A stretch of DNA of 64,000 bases from Candidatus Albibeggiatoa sp. nov. NOAA (GTDB lineage: Bacteria; Pseudomonadota; Gammaproteobacteria; Beggiatoales; Beggiatoaceae), in NCBI GenBank assembly GCA_025800385.1, contig JAOXRS010000175.1, forward strand, positions 31,870 through 95,869, read 5' to 3'. A program made the position numbers and the translations under genes. The first letter of the stretch is position 1, and each line of letters opens with the position of its first letter. This document shows positions 26,105 through 35,196 of this stretch, piece by piece. Under the pieces are notes generated by a model. The model did not search any database. It was not told the origin of the DNA and saw only the letters and a program-made list of their open reading frames with translations.

Positions 26105-27145
26105 ATGTGGGACATTGTTTACAACAACTCACCCTTTCCTTATGAGGTGACCTTTGTTTTAGTGGCACTGGTTCAAATCTTAATTTTGATGCTTCCGCTC
26201 ATGGGTGCTGTAGCTTATTACACACTTGCAGAACGTAAAGTTATTGGTTTCATGCAGTTGCGTATTGGCCCTAACCGTGTAGGTTTCTTTGGTCTTGGAC
26301 AACCGCTGGCTGATGCGTTCAAGTTGATGTTTAAAGAAATCGTCATTCCATCCAATTCGAATGCATTTCTATTTGTTATTGCTCCTATCTTATCTTTAGG
26401 ACCAGCATTAGCAGCGTGGGCAGTTATACCCTTTGCAGATGGCTGGGTTGTATCTGACATCAATGCAGGCTTGTTGTATATTCTTGCGATGACATCTATT
26501 GGTGTTTACGGCGTAATCATTGCGGGTTGGGCATCTAACTCAAAATATGCGTTCTTAGGTGCGATGCGTTCAGCAGCACAAATTATTGCATATGAAATTG
26601 CCATGGGCTTCACTTTAGTCGGTGTATTGATGATGGCAAACAGCTTGAACTTAGGCGACATTGTAAATGGTCAAGCGGGCGGCATTTGGAACTGGTACTT
26701 CTTACCATTATTCCCATTATTTATTATCTATTTCATCTCAGGTGTGGCGGAAACCAACCGTGCGCCATTCGACGTAGCAGAGGGTGAATCTGAAATTGTT
26801 GCAGGTTTCCATATTGAATACTCTGGTATGTTGTTCTCAACCTTCTTCTTAGCTGAATACGCGAACATGATTTTAATCGGTATGCTTGCAACCTTGATGT
26901 TTATGGGTGGTTGGTTATCTCCGTTCCAAGGTACACCACTTGAAGCAATGTTTGCCTTTGTACCTGCAATCGTTTGGTTATTCGCGAAGCTTTCAATTTT
27001 CTTACTCTTGTTCTTATGGTTCAGAGCGACTTTCCCTCGTTACCGTTACGACCAAATCATGCGCTTGGGTTGGAAAGTTTTCATTCCTATCACCTTAGTG
27101 TGGATAGTTATTGTTGGTATCGCTAAATTAATGTTAACTGCCTAA
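26105..27145 (+). CDS. nuoH: NADH-quinone oxidoreductase subunit H
   Basis: Membrane subunit of complex I, 346 residues with eight hydrophobic helices, forming much of the quinone-binding chamber at the junction of the two arms. Family motifs include [42 protein letters not shown] and [26 protein letters not shown]. It is followed after 11 bases by nuoI, so the two are tightly linked. Confidence 0.97.
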   Translation: MWDIVYNNSPFPYEVTFVLVALVQILILMLPLMGAVAYYTLAERKVIGFMQLRIGPNRVGFFGLGQPLADAFKLMFKEIVIPSNSNAFLFVIAPILSLGPALAAWAVIPFADGWVVSDINAGLLYILAMTSIGVYGVIIAGWASNSKYAFLGAMRSAAQIIAYEIAMGFTLVGVLMMANSLNLGDIVNGQAGGIWNWYFLPLFPLFIIYFISGVAETNRAPFDVAEGESEIVAGFHIEYSGMLFSTFFLAEYANMILIGMLATLMFMGGWLSPFQGTPLEAMFAFVPAIVWLFAKLSIFLLLFLWFRATFPRYRYDQIMRLGWKVFIPITLVWIVIVGIAKLMLTA

Positions 27146-27156
27146 GGGGAATTGTA

Positions 27157-27645
27157 ATGAGTGCTGCGGTTAATTATGTTAAAAGTCTGTTTTTATGGGA
27201 ATTACTCAAGGGGATGCGCTTAACAGGTCGCTTCTTCTTTGAACGTAAAATCTGTATTCAGTACCCAGAAGAAAAAACCCCTATGTCGCATCGTTTTCGT
27301 GGTCAACACGCATTAAGACGTTATGCGAATGGCGAAGAACGTTGTATTGCATGTAAACTATGTGAAGCGACTTGCCCCGCGTTGGCAATCACAATTGAGT
27401 TAGGCGAACGTGAAGATGGTACACGACGTACAACACGTTATGATATCGACTTAACCAAATGTATTTTCTGTGGTTACTGTGAAGAGTCCTGTCCAGTTGA
27501 TTCAATTGTTGAAACGCCTATTTTTGAGTATCACGGTGAGCAACGTGGCGATTTACTCATGACGAAAGAAAAATTATTGGCTGTGGGCGACAAAATGGAA
27601 CAGCAGTTAGCGGAAGACCGAGCTAAAGACGCAGCCTATCGTTAA
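27157..27645 (+). CDS. nuoI: NADH-quinone oxidoreductase subunit I
   Basis: Ferredoxin-like subunit of 162 residues carrying clusters N6a and N6b, which pass electrons toward quinone. Eight cysteines form two 4Fe-4S motifs: [13 protein letters not shown] and [14 protein letters not shown]. The usual N-terminal amphipathic helix region ([15 protein letters not shown]) and the [17 protein letters not shown] segment are intact. A GGGGAA ribosome site precedes the start. The operon is broken after this gene by a palindromic spacer and a MORN-repeat gene before nuoJ. Confidence 0.97.
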   Translation: MSAAVNYVKSLFLWELLKGMRLTGRFFFERKICIQYPEEKTPMSHRFRGQHALRRYANGEERCIACKLCEATCPALAITIELGEREDGTRRTTRYDIDLTKCIFCGYCEESCPVDSIVETPIFEYHGEQRGDLLMTKEKLLAVGDKMEQQLAEDRAKDAAYR

Positions 27646-27664
27646 AACTTTTAAGGAATAATAT

Positions 27665-27760
27665 AATGAGATTTGGGACTGGCAGTCCTTGGCTTTGGAT
27701 ATACTGTGTATATGGCAGGCAAAAAGTTGCTAGTCCTGTAAATTAGAAAAATGTCTCATT
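27665..27760. repeat. Compound palindrome in the nuoI-MORN spacer
   Basis: A 96-base unit is bounded by a 7-bp inverted repeat, AATGAGA (27665-27671) and TCTCATT (27754-27760). Inside are two further perfect hairpins: GGACT-ggc-AGTCC (27676-27688) and ATATAC-tgt-GTATAT (27699-27713). A second AGTCC at about 27732-27736 could pair alternatively with the GGACT arm. The shape suggests a small mobile palindromic element or a regulatory RNA structure. Confidence 0.6.
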
Positions 27761-27776
27761 CCTAAGGAGCATGGTT

Positions 27777-28484
27777 ATGCGTTGGTTGATTGCAGTTTTA
27801 TTATTCTCTTCAATAAGCTTATCTGCGTATGCAGCAGAAGAAAAAGACAAGGCTTATTATCCAAGTGGTGCGGTGCATTTTGAATATGCGCGTATGAATG
27901 GGCGTTTGCACGGTACGACCAAAGAGTATTTTGAAACAGGCGAGCTTAAAGCTGAAGTTGTCTATAAAGATGGTAAGTTGGAGTCTAAGCGTGAATTTTT
28001 GCGTAACGGCAAGTTAAGTAATGAATTGCGGATTACAGGCGGTAAGAAATATGAGACGCAAATTCAATACTACCCAACAGGTGAATTATTCCGTGAGCGT
28101 TCGTTGGTTAACAGCGTTCGTGAAGGTTTAGAAACCGATTACTATCAAAACGGCAAGAAAAAAGCCGAACGTCGTTACGAAAATGGTAAAAAAGAAGGTA
28201 ACTCAAAAGGTTATCACAATAATGGTAACTTGCAAGGTGATTGGTGGTTTGAGAATGGTGTCCCAGTACAAGCCACGATTTATTACCGTACAGGCGAAAA
28301 ATGGCTTGAGCACGAAGCATTCGACGAAAAAGGTAATTTGAACGGCATTACTTATGAATATGGTAAAGACAGTGGCTTAATTGCACGTCGTTTTTATGAG
28401 AATAACCAGATGGTTCGCCGTGAACGGATTGAAGGATTCATGGATCGGGTCATGATTTTCGTGAGTGACATATTCACATTTTAA
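27777..28484 (+). CDS. Exported MORN-repeat (YwqK-like) protein
   Basis: About 235 residues. I start it at the ATG at 27777, 7 bases after AAGGAG; the ATG at 27771 is too close to that site. A signal peptide ends near AYAAEE. The body consists of MORN_2-type repeats of about 22 residues, each with YxxG and a basic or aromatic turn (YYPSGAVHFEY, YFETGELKAEV, YYPTGELFRER, YYQNGKKKAERRYENGKKEG, YHNNGNLQGDW, YYRTGEKWLE). Such repeats form beta meanders and are found in envelope proteins and some toxin-antitoxin partners. It is an insertion in the nuo cluster between nuoI and nuoJ and has no known complex I role. Confidence 0.8.
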   Translation: MRWLIAVLLFSSISLSAYAAEEKDKAYYPSGAVHFEYARMNGRLHGTTKEYFETGELKAEVVYKDGKLESKREFLRNGKLSNELRITGGKKYETQIQYYPTGELFRERSLVNSVREGLETDYYQNGKKKAERRYENGKKEGNSKGYHNNGNLQGDWWFENGVPVQATIYYRTGEKWLEHEAFDEKGNLNGITYEYGKDSGLIARRFYENNQMVRRERIEGFMDRVMIFVSDIFTF

Positions 28485-28503
28485 GTTTAGATAAAACTCG
28501 TTG

Positions 28504-28602
28504 CTACGCTCTGCGTAGTAATGCAGCCTTGACGCTTTGCGTCATATTTAGAAAGTAACGACGCGGAGCGTCTTCACTGCATTCCAACGGAGACCGCTGG
28601 AA
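28504..28602. repeat. REP-like element of four short hairpins
   Basis: Four small inverted repeats lie in a row between the MORN gene and nuoJ: CTACGC-tct-GCGTAG (28504-28518), GACGC-ttt-GCGTC (28531-28543), GACGC-gga-GCGTC (28560-28572) and TTCCAACGG-aga-CCGCTGGAA (28582-28602, one mismatch). All have 3-base loops. The last unit with its flanks (GCATTCC...GGAACGAG) resembles an extragenic palindrome I recall from many gammaproteobacterial and cyanobacterial genomes. GC content is clearly above the surrounding sequence. A further dyad, AGTCTT-t-AAGACT, is at 28623-28635. Confidence 0.75.
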
Positions 28603-28680
28603 CGAGATGACTGTAGGCTGCCAGTCTTTAAGACTTTAGAGTTTTCAAAGGTTTCAATTTCAACAGTGTAAAGTACCACA

Positions 28681-29286
28681 ATGATAGAGAAATACATCTT
28701 TTATTTTTTCGCCGCAATCCTAATTTTTGCAGCCACAAGGGTGATTACTGTTAAAAACCCTGTTCATGCTGCATTGTTCTTAGTATTAGGTTTCTTCTCA
28801 TCCGCAGCAATATGGATGTTGTTACATGCTGAATTCTTAGCTATCGCGTTGATTGTCGTCTACGTGGGTGCGGTGATGGTGCTTTTCCTGTTTGTGGTCA
28901 TGATGCTCGACATCAATATCACCGTGGTGCGTGAAGGCTTCGTGCGTTACTTCCCTGTTGCCATGTTAGTGGGCATTATCATCTTAATCGAAATGGGTTT
29001 AGTGTTATGGAATGCCAATGCAGGTTTAGCCTCACCTGAAGCCATCAACGCGTTTGCCAATTCCGAATTACCAAATACTGAGGTGCTCGGTAACGCTTTA
29101 TATACTGTCTATGTTTATCCTTTTGAGATAGCCGCAGCGATTTTATTAGTCGCAATGGTAGCTGCAATTGCTTTAACCATGCGTGAGAAACGTCAACACA
29201 AATATATTCCACCAGAAAAACAAGTATTCGTGAAACGTGAAGACCGTGTGCGTCTTGTGAAAATGGCAGCAGAACCGAAGGACTAG
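28681..29286 (+). CDS. nuoJ: NADH-quinone oxidoreductase subunit J
   Basis: Membrane subunit of complex I, 201 residues with five hydrophobic helices. The opening helix, the segment [26 protein letters not shown] and the conserved third helix [20 protein letters not shown] are diagnostic. The basic C-terminal tail lies in the cytoplasm. It is followed by nuoK after 4 bases. It is preceded by a REP-like element rather than directly by nuoI, as it would be in the usual order. Confidence 0.96.
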   Translation: MIEKYIFYFFAAILIFAATRVITVKNPVHAALFLVLGFFSSAAIWMLLHAEFLAIALIVVYVGAVMVLFLFVVMMLDINITVVREGFVRYFPVAMLVGIIILIEMGLVLWNANAGLASPEAINAFANSELPNTEVLGNALYTVYVYPFEIAAAILLVAMVAAIALTMREKRQHKYIPPEKQVFVKREDRVRLVKMAAEPKD

Positions 29287-29290
29287 ACTC

Positions 29291-29596
29291 ATGTTAGTGT
29301 TATCTGATTTCTTAATTTTAGGCGCAGTATTGTTCTGTTTGAGCGTCGCGGGTATGTTCTTAAACCGCAAAAACATGTTAATCATTTTGATGTGTATCGA
29401 ATTAATGTTGTTATCTGTCAATATGAATTTCATTGCTTTTTCGCATTTCAATGCAGATATTGCGGGTCAAATCTTCGTATTCTTTATTCTAACGGTGGCA
29501 GCGGCTGAATCTGCCATTGGTTTAGCGATTCTTATCGTATTATTCCGTAATCGTGGCACGATTAATATTGAAGATTTGGATTCAATGAAAGGGTAA
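29291..29596 (+). CDS. nuoK: NADH-quinone oxidoreductase subunit K
   Basis: Small three-helix membrane subunit of 101 residues. Conserved acidic residues for proton transfer are present in helix 2 ([16 protein letters not shown]) and helix 3 ([14 protein letters not shown]). Spacing to nuoJ is 4 bases, indicating coupling. A 94-base spacer with imperfect dyads follows before nuoL. Confidence 0.97.
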   Translation: MLVLSDFLILGAVLFCLSVAGMFLNRKNMLIILMCIELMLLSVNMNFIAFSHFNADIAGQIFVFFILTVAAAESAIGLAILIVLFRNRGTINIEDLDSMKG

Positions 29597-29690
29597 TGAA
29601 TTTTTGATTGGTACTCAGGGCTGTGTTATTCAAAGGATAGCCAGTCCTAGTGAGATACTGACAGATTTCAAGTTATTGGGATAAACATTT

Positions 29691-31676
29691 ATGCAAAATA
29701 TGGAAAACATATACCTAGCCATTGTGCTAGCACCCTTAATTGGGTCGATAATTGCGGGACTGTTTCCCGTGAGCCGCGCAAATGCACATCGCGTGACCAT
29801 TTTAGGCGTTGGTGTTGCATTTTTCTTGTCTGCTTATGTATTTAAGCACATCGTTTTAGATGGCGGCGAGATTTATAACAAAACCTTATATACATGGTTA
29901 GCGATTGGCGACTTAAAACTAGAAGTAGGCTTCTTAGTTGACCAATTAACTGCGACAATGATGATGGTCGTGACTTTCGTTTCTTGGATGGTTCACATTT
30001 ACACCATCGGCTACATGGAACACGATAAAGGTTACAACCGTTTCTTCAGCTACATTTCATTGTTCACTTTCGCAATGTTAATGTTAGTCATGTCTAACAA
30101 CTTCATGCAATTATTCTTCGGTTGGGAAGCTGTTGGTTTAGTGTCTTACTTATTAATCGGTTTCTGGTATACAAAAGAAACAGCCGTTTACGCAAACTTA
30201 AAAGCATTCTTAGTTAACCGTGTCGGTGACTTTGGTTTCTTATTAGGTATTGCTTTAGTGTTAATGTACTTCGGTAGCTTGAACTACAGTGAAGTATTCC
30301 ATTATGTTGAAGCTCACGATGCTGAACTTGCAAGCAAAACAATTGAAATTATCCCAGGATACGCTTGGGGCTTAATGACGGTTATCTGTATCTTGTTATT
30401 CATCGGTGCGATGGGTAAATCTGCACAGTTCCCATTACATGTTTGGTTACCTGATTCAATGGAAGGTCCTACGCCAATTTCTGCATTAATTCACGCGGCA
30501 ACAATGGTAACAGCAGGTATCTTTATGGTGGCGAGAATGTCACCGATGTATGAGTTAAGCACTACAGCGTTAAGCTTCATCTTATTCACAGGTGCAACCA
30601 CTGCATTCTTCATGGGCTTACTTGGTTTAGTGCAAACGGATATTAAACGTGTTGTGGCGTACTCAACCTTATCCCAGTTGGGTTACATGACCGTCGCATT
30701 AGGCGCATCTGCTTACGGCGCAGCGATTTTCCACTTAATGACTCATGCTTTCTTTAAAGCCTTATTATTCTTAGCAGCGGGTTCAGTCATCATTGCGATG
30801 CACCACAAACAAGATATGCGTGACATGGGCGGTTTGAAAAAATACATGCCTATCACTTACTGGACTTCGTTAATTGGTTCATTGGCATTAATCGGCTTCC
30901 CGGGATTAGCAGGCTTCTATTCTAAAGATGCAATCATTGAAGCAACACACGCAGCACAATTGTCAGGTCATTTCGGCTGGACAGCTGACTACGCTTATTA
31001 TGCTGTATTATTAGGTGTTTTCATTACTGCTTTATATTCTTTCCGTATGTTCTTCTTAGTATTCCACGGTGAAGAGCGCATGGACGAGCACACGAAAGAG
31101 CATTTACATGAAACCCCTTGGGTGGTGACATTGCCATTAGTTTTATTAGCCATTCCTTCCATTGTCATGGGTGCAATTGCGATTGGCCCAATGTTATATG
31201 GTCATTATTTCGGTCATGCGATTCATGTAGCACATGGCGAACATGCTCATGCTTGGCACGGGGTATGGGAATTCACGATGCACGGTTTAATGATGCCGCC
31301 GTTTATGTTAGCGATGGCTGGTTTAATTGCTGCAATTTTGATGTATTTGCCATTACCATTTATCCCAGCGTTTTTCAGAAAAATCCCAGCCTTCTTTGCC
31401 ACAGCATTGAAGCCAATTCACTACGTGTTAGAACAAAAATACGGTTTCGACCAATTTAACGAGTGGTTCTTTGCTGGCGGTTCACGCGGCATCGGTAGCA
31501 TCTTGTGGAAAGCGGGCGATGTGACCTTGATTGATGGTGTTGCAGTTAACGGCAGTGCAAAATCAGTCGGTTGGTTAGCCTCAGTGGTTCGCCATTTACA
31601 AACGGGTTATTTGTACCACTACGCATTTGCCATGATTATAGGCTTGGCTGTGTTGCTCGGTGTGTTTGTTCTCTAA
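29691..31676 (+). CDS. nuoL: NADH-quinone oxidoreductase subunit L
   Basis: Antiporter-like distal membrane subunit of 661 residues with about sixteen hydrophobic helices and the long lateral helix near the C-terminus. Key residues are in FFGWEAVGLVSYLLIGFWY (conserved Glu), the discontinuous helix MGKSAQFPLHVWLPDSMEGPTPISALIHAATMVTAG, and RVVAYSTLSQLGYM. A His-rich stretch (HAIHVAHGEHAHAWH) lies in the loop before the C-terminal helices. It is 23 bases before nuoM. Confidence 0.97.
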   Translation: MQNMENIYLAIVLAPLIGSIIAGLFPVSRANAHRVTILGVGVAFFLSAYVFKHIVLDGGEIYNKTLYTWLAIGDLKLEVGFLVDQLTATMMMVVTFVSWMVHIYTIGYMEHDKGYNRFFSYISLFTFAMLMLVMSNNFMQLFFGWEAVGLVSYLLIGFWYTKETAVYANLKAFLVNRVGDFGFLLGIALVLMYFGSLNYSEVFHYVEAHDAELASKTIEIIPGYAWGLMTVICILLFIGAMGKSAQFPLHVWLPDSMEGPTPISALIHAATMVTAGIFMVARMSPMYELSTTALSFILFTGATTAFFMGLLGLVQTDIKRVVAYSTLSQLGYMTVALGASAYGAAIFHLMTHAFFKALLFLAAGSVIIAMHHKQDMRDMGGLKKYMPITYWTSLIGSLALIGFPGLAGFYSKDAIIEATHAAQLSGHFGWTADYAYYAVLLGVFITALYSFRMFFLVFHGEERMDEHTKEHLHETPWVVTLPLVLLAIPSIVMGAIAIGPMLYGHYFGHAIHVAHGEHAHAWHGVWEFTMHGLMMPPFMLAMAGLIAAILMYLPLPFIPAFFRKIPAFFATALKPIHYVLEQKYGFDQFNEWFFAGGSRGIGSILWKAGDVTLIDGVAVNGSAKSVGWLASVVRHLQTGYLYHYAFAMIIGLAVLLGVFVL

Positions 31677-31699
31677 GGCATTGAAAAGGAATACAACGA

Positions 31700-33220
31700 A
31701 TGTTTACTGATTTACCACTACTCAGTTTACTGCTTTGGCTACCGATTATCGGCGGCTTTTGGGTACTAGCTGTTGGCGATGAGAACAATTCTACTGCGGC
31801 AAAAGGTGTTGCATTAATGGTGTCGTTGGCGACGTTTGTGTTGTCATTGCCATTATATTTTGATTTTGATACAGCAACTGCGGCGATGCAGTTTAGTGAG
31901 CGTTATGCGTGGATTCCCGCGTTCAACATTTATTATCACTTAGGTGTTGACGGTTTTTCTATGCCATTGATTATCTTAACCAGCTTTAGCACTGTGTTAG
32001 TGATTTTAGCGGGCTGGGAAGTGATTCAAAACAAAGCTTCGCAATACATGGCGGCGTTCTTAATCATGGAAGGTTTAATGATTGGTGTGTTCTCCGCATT
32101 AGACGCGATGTTCTTCTATGTGTTATGGGAAGCGATGTTAATTCCGATGTTCATCATCATTGGTGTTTGGGGCGGGCCTAACCGTGTGTATGCAACGATT
32201 AAATTCTTCTTGTATACGTTCTTAGGTTCTATCTTCATGTTGGTAGCGTTGATTTATTTATACAATGTCTCTGGCAGCTTCGGGATTTTGGATTACCACA
32301 AGCAAACGTTAGGCATGACGGCGCAAATCTGGATTTTCTTGGCATTCTTTGCAGCCTTTGCGGTGAAAGTACCGATGTTTCCAGTGCACACATGGTTACC
32401 AGATGCTCACGTTGAAGCTCCCACAGGCGGTTCAGTGATTTTAGCAGCGATTATGTTGAAGTTAGGCGGTTACGGTTTCTTACGTTTCAGCTTACCGATT
32501 ACGCCGGACGCAAGTCGTGAATTAGATTGGTTGATTATCGGCTTATCTTTAATTGCGGTGGTCTACATCAGCTTTATCGCTTTGATTCAAAAAGATATGA
32601 AGAAGTTGATTGCCTATTCTTCAATTTCTCACATGGGTTTTGCTACATTAGGCTTTTTCATCGCGTTCATGATTTATAACAATACGAATTCGTTGGAAGG
32701 TGGTGCAATGGCAATGCAAGGCGGCATGATGCAGATGATTTCGCATGGTTTCATTTCTGGTGCGTTATTCTTGTGTGTTGGTGTGTTGTATGACCGTGTA
32801 CATAGTCGTGATATTTCAGCGTATGGTGGTGTAATGAATACAATGCCTCGTTTTGCGATGTTCGTTGTCTTGTTTGCAATGGCTAACTCTGGTTTACCAG
32901 GTACTTCTGGTTTCGTTGGTGAGTTCTTGGTGATTATCAGTAGTGCGCAAGCGAGTTTCTGGATTGCATTTACAGCAGCGACGATTTTGATTTTAGGTGC
33001 AGCGTACACGTTATGGATGGTTAAGCGTGTCATGTACGGTGAAGTTGCTAATGAAAATGTACAAAACTTGGAAGATTTGAATGCACGTGAAACCTTGATT
33101 TTAGGTGTTTTAGCGGTTGCAGTGTTGGCATTTGGTATTTATCCAGCACCGATTTTCGAAGTGATGGATGCTACTGTGATGAACTTATTGGAGCATATTT
33201 CTGTATCTAAGCTTCCATAA
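31700..33220 (+). CDS. nuoM: NADH-quinone oxidoreductase subunit M
   Basis: Antiporter-like proton-pumping subunit of 506 residues with fourteen hydrophobic helices. Diagnostic segments are YHLGVDGFSMPLIIL, YVLWEAMLIPMFIIIGVWGG (conserved Glu), KVPMFPVHTWLPDAHVEAPTGGSVILAAIMLKLGGYG and KKLIAYSSISHMGFATLG. An AAGGAA ribosome site precedes the start. A 9-bp hairpin follows its stop and nuoN is displaced by three unrelated genes. Confidence 0.97.
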   Translation: MFTDLPLLSLLLWLPIIGGFWVLAVGDENNSTAAKGVALMVSLATFVLSLPLYFDFDTATAAMQFSERYAWIPAFNIYYHLGVDGFSMPLIILTSFSTVLVILAGWEVIQNKASQYMAAFLIMEGLMIGVFSALDAMFFYVLWEAMLIPMFIIIGVWGGPNRVYATIKFFLYTFLGSIFMLVALIYLYNVSGSFGILDYHKQTLGMTAQIWIFLAFFAAFAVKVPMFPVHTWLPDAHVEAPTGGSVILAAIMLKLGGYGFLRFSLPITPDASRELDWLIIGLSLIAVVYISFIALIQKDMKKLIAYSSISHMGFATLGFFIAFMIYNNTNSLEGGAMAMQGGMMQMISHGFISGALFLCVGVLYDRVHSRDISAYGGVMNTMPRFAMFVVLFAMANSGLPGTSGFVGEFLVIISSAQASFWIAFTAATILILGAAYTLWMVKRVMYGEVANENVQNLEDLNARETLILGVLAVAVLAFGIYPAPIFEVMDATVMNLLEHISVSKLP

Positions 33221-33230
33221 GTATTGACTT

Positions 33231-33266
33231 AAACCCTTAGGCTAATGATTGTTAGTTTAAGGGTTT
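33231..33266 (+). terminator. Terminator-like hairpin after nuoM
   Basis: AAACCCTTA and TAAGGGTTT form a perfect 9-bp stem, and CTAA/TTAG can extend pairing within the 18-base loop. It begins 10 bases after the nuoM stop. No long T-run follows, so partial read-through into the next genes is likely. Confidence 0.55.
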
Positions 33267-33288
33267 GTCATGATTTGAGAGATTAATT

Positions 33289-33693
33289 ATGGCTCGTTGG
33301 TGGAAAGAAATTTATAATTCCGATAAACATAAAAACACGATGTACGGAATAATAGATGGTCAATATCAATATAATTTTGATTTTTCAAATTCTGATAATT
33401 TAAGAAAGCAGTATGTCATTCATGTTGAGGTAGTTGGTTTCGGTTTTACTTTTTTATCACTAAGACAATTAGAAATATGTATTCAGTATTTCAGTCAAAA
33501 AATCCGTAAAAGCTCAATGATACCAAGTAATAGCATAGGAGTTGCAGATTATTGGGAAGTGCAAAGGTGGTATGATCGATTACCAAAAGGAATGACAAAT
33601 GAACATAAAAGACCAAAAATATTAAAAGCATTGAATCAGGCATATCAAGAATTTAAAAAAGATAATAAATATATGCCCGTAAGTAATATATAA
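33289..33693 (+). CDS. Unknown small soluble protein in the nuoM-nuoN gap
   Basis: A 134-residue basic protein (many Lys, Trp, Tyr) that I do not recognise. It opens MARWWKEIYNSDKHKN, has a beta-strand-rich centre (YVIHVEVVGFGFTFLSL) and a helical C-terminus (RPKILKALNQAYQEFKK) with RWYDRLP before it. No signal peptide, membrane segment or cysteine motif is seen. Its AT-rich codon use differs from the flanking nuo genes, suggesting late insertion. It follows the nuoM hairpin and precedes the VOC gene by 12 bases. Confidence 0.55.
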   Translation: MARWWKEIYNSDKHKNTMYGIIDGQYQYNFDFSNSDNLRKQYVIHVEVVGFGFTFLSLRQLEICIQYFSQKIRKSSMIPSNSIGVADYWEVQRWYDRLPKGMTNEHKRPKILKALNQAYQEFKKDNKYMPVSNI

Positions 33694-33705
33694 ATAGGCT
33701 TCACA

Positions 33706-34086
33706 ATGCAAATTTCCCATCTTGACCACTTAGTATTAACAGTGAAAGATATCCAAGCGACCTGTGAATTTTATACAAAAATCTTAGGAATGCAGGAAGT
33801 CACTTTTAAACAAACAAGAAAAGCACTGGTATTTGGTCAGCAAAAAATTAATTTGCATCAATGGAAAAAAGAATTTGAACCTAAAGCGGCGTTACCTACT
33901 CCAGGTTCTGAAGATTTATGTTTTATTGTAAAAGATGACTTAAATACAGTCACTCAACATTTAGAAAAAAATAATATAAAAATGATACAAAAGCCAATTC
34001 AAAGGACAGGTGCAGTTGGCTCAATTCAATCGGTTTATATTCGTGACCCTGATGGCAATTTAATTGAATTATCAGTGTATGAATAA
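33706..34086 (+). CDS. VOC-family (glyoxalase/dioxygenase fold) protein
   Basis: Soluble protein of 126 residues with the paired beta-alpha-beta-beta-beta modules of the vicinal-oxygen-chelate fold. The opening HLDHLVLTVKDIQATCEFYTKILGM holds the first metal His, RKALVFGQQKINLHQW the middle strand, and the end SVYIRDPDGNLIELSVYE the final Glu. It resembles the small subgroup often named VOC virulence protein in databases; substrate is unknown. It may share a transcript with the preceding unknown gene and the cyclase gene that follows. Confidence 0.85.
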   Translation: MQISHLDHLVLTVKDIQATCEFYTKILGMQEVTFKQTRKALVFGQQKINLHQWKKEFEPKAALPTPGSEDLCFIVKDDLNTVTQHLEKNNIKMIQKPIQRTGAVGSIQSVYIRDPDGNLIELSVYE

Positions 34087-34138
34087 AACCACGTAAGGCG
34101 AGTAAGTTAGTTTCAATCATATCTATAGGATGGAAGAC

Positions 34139-35104
34139 GTGAAACGTGCAACATTATGGATGTCTCTACTTTCTTGCTTGCCCTTGTCGGTGGCTGCTGA
34201 AATCGATTTTTCCGATGCTTATGTCGTGCAAGAGCAAAACGCATCAGATCAAGTTACTTTAGGCGGGTTACGCACATCAGGTGCAGAAACTGAATATCAA
34301 GTTAACTTTGAAGTTGTTGATAATATATTAATTCCAAAACTGGATAAAATTGAAGCAGAAAATCCAGACAGTAAAAAATCCTTGTGGCATATTTATAAGT
34401 TGTTGCAATCAAAAACATGGGTTGATTTAACACATGCGTTTGATAGCGATATTCCACACTGGAAAGGCTTTGAGCCGATGAGAACCACGATTTTATACAA
34501 TTATGCTGATGGTTTTCTAGTACATGAATATTGCCATGTTGGACAATGGGGCACACATGTTGATCCACCTGCGCATTTTCATGAAGGGTTGCGCACCCAA
34601 GATCAAATTGATGTAAAAGAAATGTTAATGCCATTGGTTGTGATTGATGTGCATGAAAAAGTGGCGGAAAATCCTGATTATCAACTTACGATGGAAGATG
34701 TTCAGGCATGGGAAGCCAAACATGGTGATATTCCTGAAGGGGCATTTGTTGCGATGCGAACTGATTGGGCTAAACGTTGGCCTAGTCAAGAAGAGATGCA
34801 AAACGTAGATGATGAAGGGATTGCGCACTACCCCGGATGGTCGCAAGAAACATTAACTTTCTTATATGAAACGCGCAAAATTACGGCATCAGGTCACGAG
34901 CCAACAGATACAGACCCTGGAATTTCAACCAGTCAAAATGATTACTCTTTGGAGTCTTACATTTTAAAACAAGATAAATATCAGATTGAATTATTGGCTA
35001 ATTTGGATCAAGTACCTGAAGCGGGTGCATTGGTTTCAGTCACTTGGCCAAATGCAAAACAAGGCTCAGGATTCCCAGCTCGCGTGTTTGCTATTTTGCC
35101 GTAG
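34139..35104 (+). CDS. Exported cyclase-family (kynurenine formamidase-like) metalloenzyme
   Basis: About 321 residues. I favour a GTG start at 34139 (then KRATLWMSLLSCLPLSVAA, a clean signal peptide), 8 bases after AGGA; the ATG at 34130 sits almost on top of that site. The mature part belongs to the cyclase family (PF04199) of kynurenine formamidase-like hydrolases. The first strand is WVDLTHAFDSDIPHW, the metal site is GQWGTHVDPPAHFHEG, and the family Asp/Glu/His motifs continue in ASGHEPTDTDPGIS. The signal peptide argues for a periplasmic enzyme, unlike cytosolic KynB. Substrate is not deducible. Confidence 0.83.
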   Translation: MKRATLWMSLLSCLPLSVAAEIDFSDAYVVQEQNASDQVTLGGLRTSGAETEYQVNFEVVDNILIPKLDKIEAENPDSKKSLWHIYKLLQSKTWVDLTHAFDSDIPHWKGFEPMRTTILYNYADGFLVHEYCHVGQWGTHVDPPAHFHEGLRTQDQIDVKEMLMPLVVIDVHEKVAENPDYQLTMEDVQAWEAKHGDIPEGAFVAMRTDWAKRWPSQEEMQNVDDEGIAHYPGWSQETLTFLYETRKITASGHEPTDTDPGISTSQNDYSLESYILKQDKYQIELLANLDQVPEAGALVSVTWPNAKQGSGFPARVFAILP

Positions 35105-35196
35105 CTGAATGGCTGACTATCAGTGAGTCGGATAATAAGCCAGAGTAGACTTACAAACAGACTTAAAAAGATACATTATATTTGAGGAAACTATTC

